DNA of 61,484 nt from Paludibacteraceae bacterium (GTDB taxonomy: Bacteria > Bacteroidota > Bacteroidia > Bacteroidales > Paludibacteraceae), in contig JAFZLC010000035.1 in assembly GCA_017551675.1 (NCBI GenBank), positions 1 through 61,484 on the forward strand, read 5' to 3'. The notes beneath the pieces are model-generated. The model was not told the DNA's origin. It searched no databases and saw nothing but the letters and a program-made list of their open reading frames with translations. Made by a program: the position numbers and the translations under genes. Below are positions 16,295 to 26,008 of this stretch, in pieces. Positions within the stretch are counted from its first letter, which is position 1; each line of letters opens with the position of its first letter.

Positions 16295-18718
16295 ATGAAA
16301 GTCTTAAAATTTGGTGGAGCGTCCGTAGGCTCCATAAAAAACTTGCAGCAGGTCAAGAAAATTGTTGAAGGCGTTAAAGAGCCAGTTGTGATTGTTGTTT
16401 CAGCAGTAGAAAATGTCACAGATATGTTGGTGGAGACTACCACATTGGCTGCGCAAGGAAATGCTTCATATACAGAAAAATTGAATGCAATAATTACCAC
16501 TCACAATCAATTGTTAGAAGGTTGTTTGCCTGCCTCTTCCCGAGAGCGCGCGCAAAAAGAGATTGATTCTTTGCATGAGGAGTTGCAGAATATCCTAAAG
16601 GGTGTCTATTTAATCAAGGATCTAACCACAAAAACAGAAGATGCTATCCTTTCGTATGGAGAACGCATTGCTTCTTTGTTCGTTAGCTATTTTATTGATG
16701 CTCAATGCTTGGATTCTCGTAATTTCATTAAGACAAGCGACTCTCTTGGAAATGTCAATGTTGATTATGAGTTAACTTATAAACTGATTAAAGAGGAGTT
16801 CTCCTCTTTGTCAAACAATCGTGTCGTAGTGCCTGGTTTCATCGCTTCTGATGTTGACTCCGCAGATGTTACTACATTAGGTCGTGGTGGTTCTGACTAT
16901 ACTGCCGCACTAATTGCTGCCGCATTGGGCGCTTCAAAGATAGAGATCTGGAAGACAACGGATGGATTCATGACGGCTGACCCAGATGTTACTCGCAAAG
17001 CTTATAAGATTGATCACCTTAGCTATTCTGAGGCAATGGAGCTTTGTAACTTTGGCGCAACAGTCATATTCCCTCCAACCATCTATCCAGCTTGCGTAGC
17101 TAATATTCCTATTCAAATCATGAATATCAATCGTCCTGATGAGTTGGGTACACTTATCTCAACGGATGTGAAGGACGAAAAGACCATCAAGGGAATATCT
17201 TCTATTGAGAATACTGCTTTGGTGACTATCCAAGGAATGGGTATGATGAACGTTCATAACGTGAATGGTCGTATCTTCATGAAATTGGATTACAATGATA
17301 TCCATACATTCTTTGTTTCTCAGGCTTCTTCTGGTAGCTCTATTTCTATTGGTGTTCAGGCTGATGATGCAGAAAAGGTTATGGACCTTTTGGGTGAGGA
17401 GTTCACCGAGGAGATGTCTATGGGTGCCATCAACACCATTACTGCTGAGAAGGATTTGGCTACAATTGCTATCGTTGGTGATAATATGAAACAAACGACG
17501 GGAACTGCTGGTAAACTCTTCAATGCACTTGGTCGTAATAATATCAACATCATCGCTTTGGCTCAGGGTTCTGCCGAGACAAACATCTCATGTGTTGTGA
17601 AACGTGTTGACCTTAGAAAAGCTTTGAATTGTATTCATGAGTCATTCTTCCTTTCTGAATATCAACAATTGAACTTGTTCGTTGTTGGTACGGGTACCGT
17701 CGGTGGTAGCTTGTTGGAGCAATTGCATACTCAGAGAGAGTTGTTGATGAAACAAAACAACTTGATGGTGAAGGTGATCGGTATCGCTGATGTTAGCAAT
17801 TATATCTTGGATCGTGATGGTGTCGATTTGACTCAATATAATGAATTGCTGAAAGCTGGTAAGACTTCTACTCCAGAAATCATCAAACAAGCCTTGATCG
17901 ATTTGAATATCTACAACTGCGTATTCGTCGATTGTACGGCAAGTGGTGCTATTGCAAGCATCTACAAGGATTTGCTTCTTCACAATATTTCAGTAGTGGC
18001 TGCCAATAAGATTGCTGCTTCTGGTGATTATGATAATTACATGGAGTTGAAGAATATCGCTCGTAAACGTGGCATCAAGTATTTGTATGAAACAAACGTG
18101 GGTGCTGGTTTGCCAATTATCAATACTATCAATGATTTGATTTTCAGTGGTGATAGAATCGTGAAGTTGGAGGCTGTCCTCTCTGGTACGTTAAACTTCA
18201 TCTTCAATACGATTAGCAAGGATATCCCATTGAGCAAAGCGATCAGAATGGCTATGGAGGCTCGTTTCGCAGAACCAGATCCTCGTATCGATTTGAGCGG
18301 TAAGGATGTGATTCGTAAATTGGTTATCTTGGCACGTGAATCGGGTATTCGTGTAGAACAAGACGACGTGGAGAAGAACTTGTTTATTCCAAATGACTTC
18401 TTCGAAGGATCTTTGGATGACTTCTGGAAGAAAGTGGAAGGTTATGATGCCATCTTCGAGGAGAAACGTAAGGCTGTTGAGGCTGAAGGTAAACACTTCT
18501 GTTTCGTGGCTAAACTTGAAAATGGAAAGACGAGCGTTGGTCTGCAAGCCGTTGGACCTTCTCATCCATTCTTTGATTTGAAAGGTAGCAATAACTTAAT
18601 TATCATCAATACGGCTCGTTATCAAGATCCGATGATGATACGTGGATACGGAGCAGGTGCGGCTGTTACGGCGGCTGGTGTTTTCGCTGATATCATAAGT
18701 ATTGCTAATATTCGATAA
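16295..18718 (+). CDS. thrA: Bifunctional aspartokinase / homoserine dehydrogenase I
   Basis: This 807-residue cytoplasmic enzyme catalyses the first and third steps of the aspartate pathway to threonine and methionine. The aspartokinase domain (about 1-290) begins with KFGGASVGS (5-13) and has the TLGRGGSDYTAA substrate loop. Two ACT regulatory regions follow (about 300-450), where threonine feedback would act. The homoserine dehydrogenase domain (about 455-807) begins with GTGTVGGS near 463 and has SGTLNFI and DPRIDLSGKDV. Length matches E. coli ThrA (820). It is followed by an ApgM-family gene, as in other Bacteroidales threonine loci. Confidence 0.97.
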   Translation: MKVLKFGGASVGSIKNLQQVKKIVEGVKEPVVIVVSAVENVTDMLVETTTLAAQGNASYTEKLNAIITTHNQLLEGCLPASSRERAQKEIDSLHEELQNILKGVYLIKDLTTKTEDAILSYGERIASLFVSYFIDAQCLDSRNFIKTSDSLGNVNVDYELTYKLIKEEFSSLSNNRVVVPGFIASDVDSADVTTLGRGGSDYTAALIAAALGASKIEIWKTTDGFMTADPDVTRKAYKIDHLSYSEAMELCNFGATVIFPPTIYPACVANIPIQIMNINRPDELGTLISTDVKDEKTIKGISSIENTALVTIQGMGMMNVHNVNGRIFMKLDYNDIHTFFVSQASSGSSISIGVQADDAEKVMDLLGEEFTEEMSMGAINTITAEKDLATIAIVGDNMKQTTGTAGKLFNALGRNNINIIALAQGSAETNISCVVKRVDLRKALNCIHESFFLSEYQQLNLFVVGTGTVGGSLLEQLHTQRELLMKQNNLMVKVIGIADVSNYILDRDGVDLTQYNELLKAGKTSTPEIIKQALIDLNIYNCVFVDCTASGAIASIYKDLLLHNISVVAANKIAASGDYDNYMELKNIARKRGIKYLYETNVGAGLPIINTINDLIFSGDRIVKLEAVLSGTLNFIFNTISKDIPLSKAIRMAMEARFAEPDPRIDLSGKDVIRKLVILARESGIRVEQDDVEKNLFIPNDFFEGSLDDFWKKVEGYDAIFEEKRKAVEAEGKHFCFVAKLENGKTSVGLQAVGPSHPFFDLKGSNNLIIINTARYQDPMMIRGYGAGAAVTAAGVFADIISIANIR

Positions 18719-18726
18719 TAATAAGG

Positions 18727-18751
18727 AGTCCTGCAAATGCGGGACTTTTTT
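18727..18751 (+). terminator. Intrinsic terminator or attenuator between thrA and apgM
   Basis: AGTCCTGC (18727-18734) pairs with GCGGGACT (18739-18746) around an AAAT loop and runs into TTTTTT. It lies only 8 bases past the thrA stop and 13 bases before the apgM start, with no room for a separate promoter. It may therefore lower, rather than abolish, apgM transcription. It also argues against a translation start at 18737, which would be inside the hairpin. Confidence 0.75.
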
Positions 18752-18763
18752 AATATTCTTAAT

Positions 18764-19969
18764 ATGAAATATTTAATTATATTGGGGGATGGAATGGCTG
18801 ATGAGCCAATCCCTTCATTAGGAAATAAGACAATCCTGCAAGCAGCTAATACTCCAACAATGGATTTATTGGCTAAGAAAGGTCGCAACGGTCTGTTGGC
18901 AACTGTTCCTGCAGGGTTCCACCCAGGTAGTGAGATAGCTAACCTGACGGTCATGGGATATGACGTGGCAAAGGTATTCGAGGGAAGAGGTTCTCTTGAG
19001 GCTGCCAGCATGGGCGTGGATATAGAACTGGGCGAGATGGCTATGCGTTGTAACATCATTTGCGTACAAGATGGAAAGATTAAAAATCATTCTGCAGGTC
19101 ATATCTCTAACGAGGAGGCTTATCAGCTAATCAACTATCTGAACGAGAAGTTGGGAGATGATAAGGTGCGCTTCTTCCCAGGTGTGTCATATCGTCATCT
19201 ATTGAAAATCAAAGGGGGAAACAAACATGTTTCATGTACACCACCTCACGACGTTCCCGGTACACCTTACAAGGATGTAATGGTAAAGGCAGATTGTCCG
19301 GAGGCAGAAGAGACGGCTCGTCTATTAAACGATTTGATTCTTCGTTCTATGGAGATTCTTCCAGAACATCCAGTGAATAAGAAACGTGTGGCAGAGGGGA
19401 AAGACCCTGCCAATAGTATCTGGCCATGGTCTGCAGGCTATAAGCCAGAGATGAAAACCTTGATGCAATTGTATGGTTTGAAGAGTGGTGCCGTTATCTC
19501 AGCCGTTGATTTGATAAAAGGAATCGGCGTCTATGCAGGTTTGAAATGCATTGAGGTGGAAGGCGCTACTGGATTGTATGACACCAATTATGAAGGTAAA
19601 ACACAGGCAACCATTGATGCGTTGAGAGAAAATGATTTTGTCTATTTGCATATTGAGGCAAGTGACGAAGCAGGTCATGAAGGGAATGTGGATCTCAAAC
19701 TTAAGACGGTGGAATATTTGGAAAACCGTGTTGTGAAACCAATCTATGATGAGGTTTCTAAGTGGGATGAGCCAGTGACCATTGCTATTCTCCCTGACCA
19801 TCCGACCCCATGTCGCTTGAAGACACATATATCCGCTCCTATTCCGTTCTTAATTTATTATCCGGGCATCGAACCAGATTCAGTACAACAATATGATGAA
19901 GAATCTGCTAAGAAAGGTGCATACGGTGTTTTGGAAGGAGATGAGTTTATGAGGGCTTTGTTGGGATGA
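18764..19969 (+). CDS. apgM: ApgM-family phosphoglycerate mutase-like enzyme, probable homoserine kinase
   Basis: This 401-residue metalloenzyme belongs to the alkaline-phosphatase superfamily, cofactor-independent phosphoglycerate mutase ApgM branch. Seen: metal-binding ILGDGMAD at the N-terminus, the nucleophile region HPGSEIANLTVMGYD, IEASDEAGHEG and ILPDHPTPC. Directly downstream of thrA in Bacteroidales, members of this family have been proposed to serve as the homoserine kinase of threonine synthesis, since classical ThrB is absent from these loci. That role is inferred here from context; mutase activity is the alternative. The start MKYLIILGDG at 18764 is chosen over 18737 because the latter lies in a terminator hairpin. 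A threonine synthase gene is not adjacent. Confidence 0.88.
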   Translation: MKYLIILGDGMADEPIPSLGNKTILQAANTPTMDLLAKKGRNGLLATVPAGFHPGSEIANLTVMGYDVAKVFEGRGSLEAASMGVDIELGEMAMRCNIICVQDGKIKNHSAGHISNEEAYQLINYLNEKLGDDKVRFFPGVSYRHLLKIKGGNKHVSCTPPHDVPGTPYKDVMVKADCPEAEETARLLNDLILRSMEILPEHPVNKKRVAEGKDPANSIWPWSAGYKPEMKTLMQLYGLKSGAVISAVDLIKGIGVYAGLKCIEVEGATGLYDTNYEGKTQATIDALRENDFVYLHIEASDEAGHEGNVDLKLKTVEYLENRVVKPIYDEVSKWDEPVTIAILPDHPTPCRLKTHISAPIPFLIYYPGIEPDSVQQYDEESAKKGAYGVLEGDEFMRALLG

Positions 19970-20016
19970 TTACACAAAATCCGTAGAGTAGAAAATATAG
20001 GTTCAAAACCATTGTA

Positions 20017-20055
20017 AGAAAGACTGTCAGAGTAAATCTGATGGTCTTTCTTTTT
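20017..20055 (+). terminator. Terminator after apgM
   Basis: A 14-base imperfect stem (AGAAAGACTGTCAGA at 20017-20031 with TCTGATGGTCTTTCT at 20037-20051) is followed by a T run to 20055. It lies about 50 bases past the apgM stop. Confidence 0.85.
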
Positions 20056-20091
20056 GCCATGAAAGATTTTTTTTTGAGCGAAAAAAAGTTG

Positions 20092-20099
20092 TATCTTTG
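20092..20099 (+). promoter_or_regulatory. Bacteroidetes-type -7 promoter box of the activase gene
   Basis: TATCTTTG matches TAnnTTTG exactly, with TTTG at 20073-20076 upstream at a shorter than usual distance. It sits 17 bases before the activase ATG, implying a very short leader. Confidence 0.7.
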
Positions 20100-20116
20100 C
20101 AGTCAATTATATTCTT

Positions 20117-23100
20117 ATGCAAAATATTGTAAATTTGATGAATGATAAGGGCTTGTGCCGAATAGGATTGGATGCCGGTTCTACCACTTTGAAACTGGTG
20201 GCTATAGACACAAAGGGTGATGTTGTCTACAAAGATTATAACAGACATCATGCAGATATTCCGGGAACTCTTCTAACTTCTTTGACAAAAATGAAGGCTT
20301 CCATGGGGAATGTTTTTGTTTCTTTCTGTGCGACGGGTTCTGCAGGTATGGGACTGTCAGAACGTTTCCAACTTCCATTTGTTCAGGAGGTTGTGGCCGC
20401 AACGAAGGTGATTGAAAGCAAGTATCCACTGACAAAGACGCTTATCGATATAGGTGGTGAGGATAGCAAAATGATCTTTTTCAATAAGCAACTTCAACCA
20501 GATATCCGTATGAACGGAAACTGTGCGGGAGGTACGGGTGCTTTTATTGATCAAATGGCGGCAATACTTGCTGTGAATGTTTCTGAATTGAGTGAGATGG
20601 CTATGCATGCGGATACCATCTATCCGATAGCTTCTCGATGTGGTGTCTTTTCTAAGACAGATATACAAAATCTGATTAGTTTGAATGTCAGTCGAGAGAA
20701 TATAGCAGCCTCTATCTTCAATGCTGTTGTTACACAGGTTGTTTCCACATTGTCTCGTGGATGTGATATAAAACCACAACTATTCTTGTGTGGTGGTCCG
20801 TTCGCTTTTATCCCTGCCTTGAAGAAACTTCTGATGGAGAAGTTATCCATGACAGAAGATAACGTGATTCTATGCGAACATGCCTCCGTCATCCCAGCTT
20901 GGGGTGCGTCTTTGTCTGTTGAGGCTAATGCCAAACAGATGACGATTGATGATTATATAGAATTGTTTTCCAAAAACAAAGGATCCGTAGGCATTGCTAA
21001 ATCGGGATTAAATCCATTGTTTAAAAACGAACAGGAATTCAACGAGTGGGTTCTATCAAAAGAAAAAAATAAAATTGAAAAGGTTGATATCGCTGATTTG
21101 ACAGATGAGAACTGCTACATCGGTATCGATTCTGGTTCTACTACCACCAAGGTGGTGGCAATGGATCCACAAGAGCGAATCTTCTTTACCTTCTACAAGA
21201 AAAATGGTGGTAAACCATTGGAGACTGTGAAGGAGGGCTTGACTGTATTGTTGGAAGAAGCTCGATCAAAGGGGAAAAAATTGAAAGTTATTTCAGGTTG
21301 TTCCACTGGTTATGGAGAAGAGTTGATAAAAACAGCTTTCGAACTTGACTATGGTATGGTGGAGACAATCGCTCATTATACAGCTGCATATAAATTAAAT
21401 CCAAAGGTTTCTTTCATCTTGGACATTGGTGGTCAGGATATGAAGGCCATCTTTGTTGACAAAGGGGCTATCAACCGATTGGAAATCAATGAGGCTTGCT
21501 CTTCTGGTTGTGGTTCGTTCATCGATAGCTTTGCGAAATCATTGGAGTGTCCAATAGCTGAGTTTGTCGATAGAGCTTGCAAAAGTCAGAATCCATCCGA
21601 CTTGGGTACTCGTTGCACTGTCTTTATGAATTCGAAGGTAAAGCAATGCTTGCGTGAAGGGGCTCCTTTGGATGATATCTCGGCAGGTTTAGCTTACTCT
21701 GTAGTGAAGAACTGCTTATATAAGGTGTTGAAACTGAAGAGTATGGATGAACTTGGAGATCATATTGTCCTTCAGGGTGGTACGATGCGTAATAAAGCTG
21801 TGGTACGTGCTTTCGAATGCTCTACAGGTAAAACGGTTGTTGTCTCTAACTATCCAGAATTGATGGGTGCATACGGAGCAGCTCTTTTTGCTAAACAGAG
21901 AACAGAAATCTCTACGGATCAGACTCAACCAATGAACAGACTCTTGGATGAGGTGGTTGACCTAAAAGAATATACGGTGGAACCTATGCGCTGCGTGGGT
22001 TGTGAAAACAATTGCCAGATTCTGAAGAATGTGTTTGCCAATGGCAAGACCTATTATTCAGGTAATAAGTGCGAAAAGGTTTATACCAATAAGGGAGAAA
22101 AGGGTCGTGTGGCCTTCAACCTTAGTCTATATAAAAGTGAACAAGCCTTCAAGAGCAGTACGAAGGGTATGGTGAAGAATCCGCTTCTCACCATCGGTAT
22201 TCCTCGTGTCTTGAATATGTATGAGAACTATCAGTTCTGGTACATCCTCTTCTCTCAATGTGGTATTGAGGTGAAAAAGTCCGCTCGTTCCACATTTAAG
22301 ATTTATGAGTCCGGATTGAACACAGTGATGGCAGATAACATCTGTTTCCCTGCTAAGCTGGTTCATGGACATATCTTTGATTTGGTATCTAAAAAGGTGG
22401 ATCGTATCTTCTTCCCGTATGTAGTGTACGAGGAGATGGAGCCTAAATCAAATAATAGTTACAACTGTCCGGTGGTTGCCGGTTATTCGGATGTGTTGAA
22501 AAGCGCCATCAATACGAAGGCGAAATACAACATTCCGTTGGATGCTCCTGTTATCAATTTCAAGGATGATGTGTTGCTGATGAAGTCGTGTCGTTTGTAT
22601 CTTTCTCAGTTGTTGAAAGATCAATACGATGAGCAGATTTTCCAAAAAGCCTTCCAGATGGCAAAGGAGGCTAAAAACAGCTATGTGAAATCTATTCACG
22701 ATAAAGCTGTACAACTATTGGATAAGGCCGAGAAGGAGAATCGTTTTGTGATTCTTTTGGCTGGTCGTCCATATCATAATGACCCGCTTATTCAACATAA
22801 GGTCTCTGAGATCATCACCTCATTTGGTGTGGATGTCATCACGGAAGATGTGGTTCGTGGTGTGGATGAATCGATTGCCAATTCTCATATCATCCCACAA
22901 TGGTCTTATATGAACCGAATCATGAAGGCCGCTCAGTGGGTAGCCAATACGAATGAGGATGTTCATTTCGTTCAGTTAACCTCCTTCGGTTGTGGTCCGG
23001 ATGCCTTCATATTGGATGAGGTGAGTGATATATTGAAGCAAGGAGGCAAGAACCTAACCTTGTTGAAGGTGGATGATGTAAATAATGCAGGCTCTCTTCG

Positions 23101-24418
23101 TTTGCGTATCCGTTCTTTAATTGAATCGTTGAAATTCAAACATGAAGGGTTAGAGGCTGCCAAATCACCATTTAAGACAACTCCTGAATATACAGTCTCA
23201 GACAGAGGAAAGAGGAAGATTCTGGTTCCGTTCTTCTCTGAGTTCCATTCACCTTTTATCCCTGCAGTATTTAAACTGATGGGTTATGAAATGGAGAATA
23301 TGCCATCGAGTGATGCAGAATCAGCTCGCTTGGGATTGAAATATGCCAATAATGAGATCTGTTACCCTGCTACGTTAGTCGTTGGTGATTGTATCCGTGC
23401 ATTGGAGTCGGGTAAATATGACCCTAATAATATAACATTTGCGATTACTCAGACGGGTGGCCAGTGTAGAGCTACGAATTACATCGCTTTGATTAAGAAA
23501 GCCTTGATAACTGCTGGATATGAGAATATACCAGTGGTGTCAGTCTCTATTATGAACACCATCAATGAACAGTCTGGTTTCACTCCCGACATTAAGAAAG
23601 CTGCGAAGATCACTTTGTATATGCTTTTCTATTCGGATGCTATCGCAAAAATGTATTATGCCGCTGCTGTTCGAGAGAAGGAGAAGGGTGCGGCTGCGAA
23701 AATCAAGGATGAATATATTCAGAAAGGTGTCACCTTTGTCCAAAAGAAGAAGACTGGATTGCTGATAAAGACCTTGGAGGAGGCTGCTCAAAAGTTTGAT
23801 GCAATAACAGAGACCAAGGCGGTTCCAAGAATCGGTATCGTGGGAGAAATCTTTATCAAATACAATTCATTTGGTCATCAGCACGTAGTGGATTGGTTGG
23901 TACAAGAGGGTATTGAACCAGTCATTCCTTCCTTGAATGAGTTCTTTACACAATACTTCCCAAATGCTAAGTTTAACGAGACTAGTTACTTGGATGTGAA
24001 ACGTTCCTTTAAGCAGAGAGTGTTGACACTGTTAGGCGAAAGCATCATTCGAAGAATTGAAAAAAAGGTGGATAAGGCAGCTTCAAAATTCCGTTATTAT
24101 GAGAAGATTGCAAACATCCATGAGGAGGCAAAACGGGCGGAGAAGATAGTCAGTTTGGCTGCACAGTTTGGTGAAGGATGGCTTATACCTGCAGAGTTGG
24201 CTTCGTTTGCAGAACGAGGTATCAATGCAGCTATCAGTTTACAACCATTCGGATGTATCGCTAATCATATCATATCAAAGGGAATAGAGAAGAAGGTGAA
24301 GGATATATATCCAGATATGAACATCCTATTCTTGGATTTTGATGGTGGTGTGAGTGAGGTGAATGTGCTCAATCGTCTTCACTTTATTGCTAAGGCGGCA
24401 CAATCTCAGATAAAGTAG
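20117..24418 (+). CDS. Double-BadF acyl-CoA dehydratase activase fused to HgdB-like/DUF2229 domains
   Basis: This 1433-residue cytoplasmic protein belongs to the large activases related to 2-hydroxyglutaryl-CoA dehydratase and benzoyl-CoA reductase systems, which use ATP to drive an electron through a 4Fe-4S cluster. It contains two BadF/BcrA ATPase domains: the first (about 14-290) with GLDAGSTTLK, GGEDSKM and cysteines C136 (NGNCAGGTGAF) and C175; the second (about 332-590) with GIDSGSTTTK, GGQDMKA and EACSSGCGSF. A cysteine-bearing segment (MRCVGCENNCQI) begins the C-terminal half, which carries the DUF2229/HgdB-like region (FACXPAKxxHGH-type NICFPAKLVHGH). It is monocistronic. The substrate of the large fused forms is unknown. 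Confidence 0.9.
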   Translation: MQNIVNLMNDKGLCRIGLDAGSTTLKLVAIDTKGDVVYKDYNRHHADIPGTLLTSLTKMKASMGNVFVSFCATGSAGMGLSERFQLPFVQEVVAATKVIESKYPLTKTLIDIGGEDSKMIFFNKQLQPDIRMNGNCAGGTGAFIDQMAAILAVNVSELSEMAMHADTIYPIASRCGVFSKTDIQNLISLNVSRENIAASIFNAVVTQVVSTLSRGCDIKPQLFLCGGPFAFIPALKKLLMEKLSMTEDNVILCEHASVIPAWGASLSVEANAKQMTIDDYIELFSKNKGSVGIAKSGLNPLFKNEQEFNEWVLSKEKNKIEKVDIADLTDENCYIGIDSGSTTTKVVAMDPQERIFFTFYKKNGGKPLETVKEGLTVLLEEARSKGKKLKVISGCSTGYGEELIKTAFELDYGMVETIAHYTAAYKLNPKVSFILDIGGQDMKAIFVDKGAINRLEINEACSSGCGSFIDSFAKSLECPIAEFVDRACKSQNPSDLGTRCTVFMNSKVKQCLREGAPLDDISAGLAYSVVKNCLYKVLKLKSMDELGDHIVLQGGTMRNKAVVRAFECSTGKTVVVSNYPELMGAYGAALFAKQRTEISTDQTQPMNRLLDEVVDLKEYTVEPMRCVGCENNCQILKNVFANGKTYYSGNKCEKVYTNKGEKGRVAFNLSLYKSEQAFKSSTKGMVKNPLLTIGIPRVLNMYENYQFWYILFSQCGIEVKKSARSTFKIYESGLNTVMADNICFPAKLVHGHIFDLVSKKVDRIFFPYVVYEEMEPKSNNSYNCPVVAGYSDVLKSAINTKAKYNIPLDAPVINFKDDVLLMKSCRLYLSQLLKDQYDEQIFQKAFQMAKEAKNSYVKSIHDKAVQLLDKAEKENRFVILLAGRPYHNDPLIQHKVSEIITSFGVDVITEDVVRGVDESIANSHIIPQWSYMNRIMKAAQWVANTNEDVHFVQLTSFGCGPDAFILDEVSDILKQGGKNLTLLKVDDVNNAGSLRLRIRSLIESLKFKHEGLEAAKSPFKTTPEYTVSDRGKRKILVPFFSEFHSPFIPAVFKLMGYEMENMPSSDAESARLGLKYANNEICYPATLVVGDCIRALESGKYDPNNITFAITQTGGQCRATNYIALIKKALITAGYENIPVVSVSIMNTINEQSGFTPDIKKAAKITLYMLFYSDAIAKMYYAAAVREKEKGAAAKIKDEYIQKGVTFVQKKKTGLLIKTLEEAAQKFDAITETKAVPRIGIVGEIFIKYNSFGHQHVVDWLVQEGIEPVIPSLNEFFTQYFPNAKFNETSYLDVKRSFKQRVLTLLGESIIRRIEKKVDKAASKFRYYEKIANIHEEAKRAEKIVSLAAQFGEGWLIPAELASFAERGINAAISLQPFGCIANHIISKGIEKKVKDIYPDMNILFLDFDGGVSEVNVLNRLHFIAKAAQSQIK

Positions 24419-24442
24419 AAATTCAAATAATTTTTATATGGT

Positions 24443-24480
24443 AAATCTTTCGAATAGCTGTCTATTCGAAAGATTTTTTT
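24443..24480 (+). terminator. Terminator of the activase gene
   Basis: A perfect 15-base stem (24443-24457 with 24462-24476) around a CTGT loop, ending in a run of T, lies 25 bases past the stop codon. Confidence 0.93.
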
Positions 24481-24493
24481 TGTATGAGGAGGA

Positions 24494-25456
24494 TTAATCT
24501 TGATCTTTCCTCCTACCACTTCTATGTTTGTATAGCTGATAGGAATTAACGAGGTTTTGCCACAAAACGTATGTGGCGGGAGCGATGGCAACGATAGGAG
24601 AGAAGAAGGTTTGAGCCATCCAGATAGCCAGAATCGTGTTCTTTTGACCGTAGGCTTGACCACTAGCTACTTTGTTGTGATATTTCTTTCCAATTAGACG
24701 TCCGAATGTGAATTGAGCCATACAGGTTATTAATGAGACGATGGCAATGTTGAAGGCTGAGTAGATTTGTGTTCTCTCCAAATTCATCAAATCTGTTGTC
24801 GTTCGAGCCATTAACAATACCAAAGCGATTGTCCATAACCAAAATGAGATACCCTGTTTCCGTTTGAAGTAGTCGTGGATGGACGGGATGATTAATTTGA
24901 GAAAGGCCGCTAATAAGAAAGGACCGAATATCAAAGGGAAAGCTTTGCTGCATATAATGTAGAAGGATTGTAGGAAAGTGAGACCTTCTACACCAGCACC
25001 ATGAGCTCCAATCAATGAGAAATAGAAAGGAGCGAAAATAGCCACCAATAAGTTGCTGGAGATACTATAGGTGATTAGTCCCTCCACATTACCACCCAAT
25101 AATCCCGTAATGACAGGAGCTGATGTGGCAGTAGGCGCGATAAGGCATATCAAGGCTCCTTCCGCTACGTTAATGTCGAACTTGAAGAAGAGCAGATAGA
25201 CGAGCATGCAAACAGAGAATTGTATGAGCAGTAGGTATATGTGCCATGGCTTCCATCTGAACTGCCGAATGTCTACTTTACAATAGACGATGAACAGCAT
25301 AACAAACAGCATATATTTGGTGATAAAGGTAATGTCCTTTAATGGTTCATCCATAAAATATTTCGTGATGAAAGAGACATCGGTGAATATGGAGTGAAAT
25401 ACAATACCTATCATCATCGAGATGAACAAGGCATAGGTTTTTAGAAAGTTAATCAT
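24494..25456 (-). CDS. Bile acid:sodium symporter family (BASS) membrane transporter
   Basis: This protein of 320 residues has about nine hydrophobic segments and the BASS-type central motif with paired polar breaks: CLIAPTATSAPVITGLLGGNVEGL and later GQAYGQKNTILAIWMAQ, which in the family form the crossed helices binding sodium and substrate. It faces inward-to-outward helices in two inverted halves. The ATG at 25456 (MINFLKTYAL) is preferred over a TTG at 25468, because a -7 box at 25480-25487 would leave a leader of only a few bases for the latter. Substrate unknown; BASS members move bile acids, pantothenate, pyruvate or other organic anions. Confidence 0.82.
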   Translation of the reverse strand: MINFLKTYALFISMMIGIVFHSIFTDVSFITKYFMDEPLKDITFITKYMLFVMLFIVYCKVDIRQFRWKPWHIYLLLIQFSVCMLVYLLFFKFDINVAEGALICLIAPTATSAPVITGLLGGNVEGLITYSISSNLLVAIFAPFYFSLIGAHGAGVEGLTFLQSFYIICSKAFPLIFGPFLLAAFLKLIIPSIHDYFKRKQGISFWLWTIALVLLMARTTTDLMNLERTQIYSAFNIAIVSLITCMAQFTFGRLIGKKYHNKVASGQAYGQKNTILAIWMAQTFFSPIVAIAPATYVLWQNLVNSYQLYKHRSGRRKDQD

Positions 25457-25479
25457 ATACACGTACAAATAAAGATATG

Positions 25480-25487
25480 CAAAGGTA
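25480..25487 (-). promoter_or_regulatory. -7 promoter box of the BASS transporter gene
   Basis: Read on the minus strand the sequence is TACCTTTG, matching TAnnTTTG. Its distance to the ATG at 25456 (about 24 bases) supports that start codon. Confidence 0.6.
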
Positions 25488-26008
25488 CGTCTTTATTCTC
25501 TTTTTGAGGATAAAATGGTGGAGAGTTATAAGAAAAAATAAAAGAGGGGGTGTTAAAATTTGATTTTGGTTCCATCCTTTGTTCTTTGAGAGTTCAAGGC
25601 ATTTACGTTATTTCTTGATGTAAATATTAATTCTAAATAATAAAAATTTTATAAAATTTGATATGTGGTAAGATATATGTTGTGTAACATTAATTATTTA
25701 ATTTTTATTTATTGTGTATTTATATAATAATTATTTTATTTATAATTAGTTGAATATTTTTTATTGTAAAATTGTTAAAAAAATTTGTTTGTCAATAAAA
25801 TAATATTTTATTTTGCGATATGATATATATGTTATTATTTTATAAGATGTTGTATTCTTGTAAAATTAATAAAAACACTTTATGTTATTTATCAACTATA
25901 TTGAGCTGTAGATAATCTAATACGAAGACACTAAGGTTGAAAACAAAACACTAATTATGTATCCGTGTCTAGAGAATTTGATTTAAAAGTTCATAGATCG
26001 ATATTCAC
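25488..26008. promoter_or_regulatory. Very AT-rich leader upstream of the injection-system operon
   Basis: About 520 bases without a gene. From about 25610 to 25900 the sequence is almost pure A and T, with tracts such as TAATTATTTATTT, and is far richer in AT than any other part of the window except short tracts. It precedes the first injection-system gene and should hold its promoter, but no clear TAnnTTTG box is seen. Such tracts are usual at the borders of acquired gene clusters and could bind a nucleoid silencing protein. Confidence 0.6.

Noticed and set aside
18737-18763. Upstream start codon for apgM
   Set aside because: It lies inside a terminator hairpin and adds residues before the conserved MKYLIILGDG.
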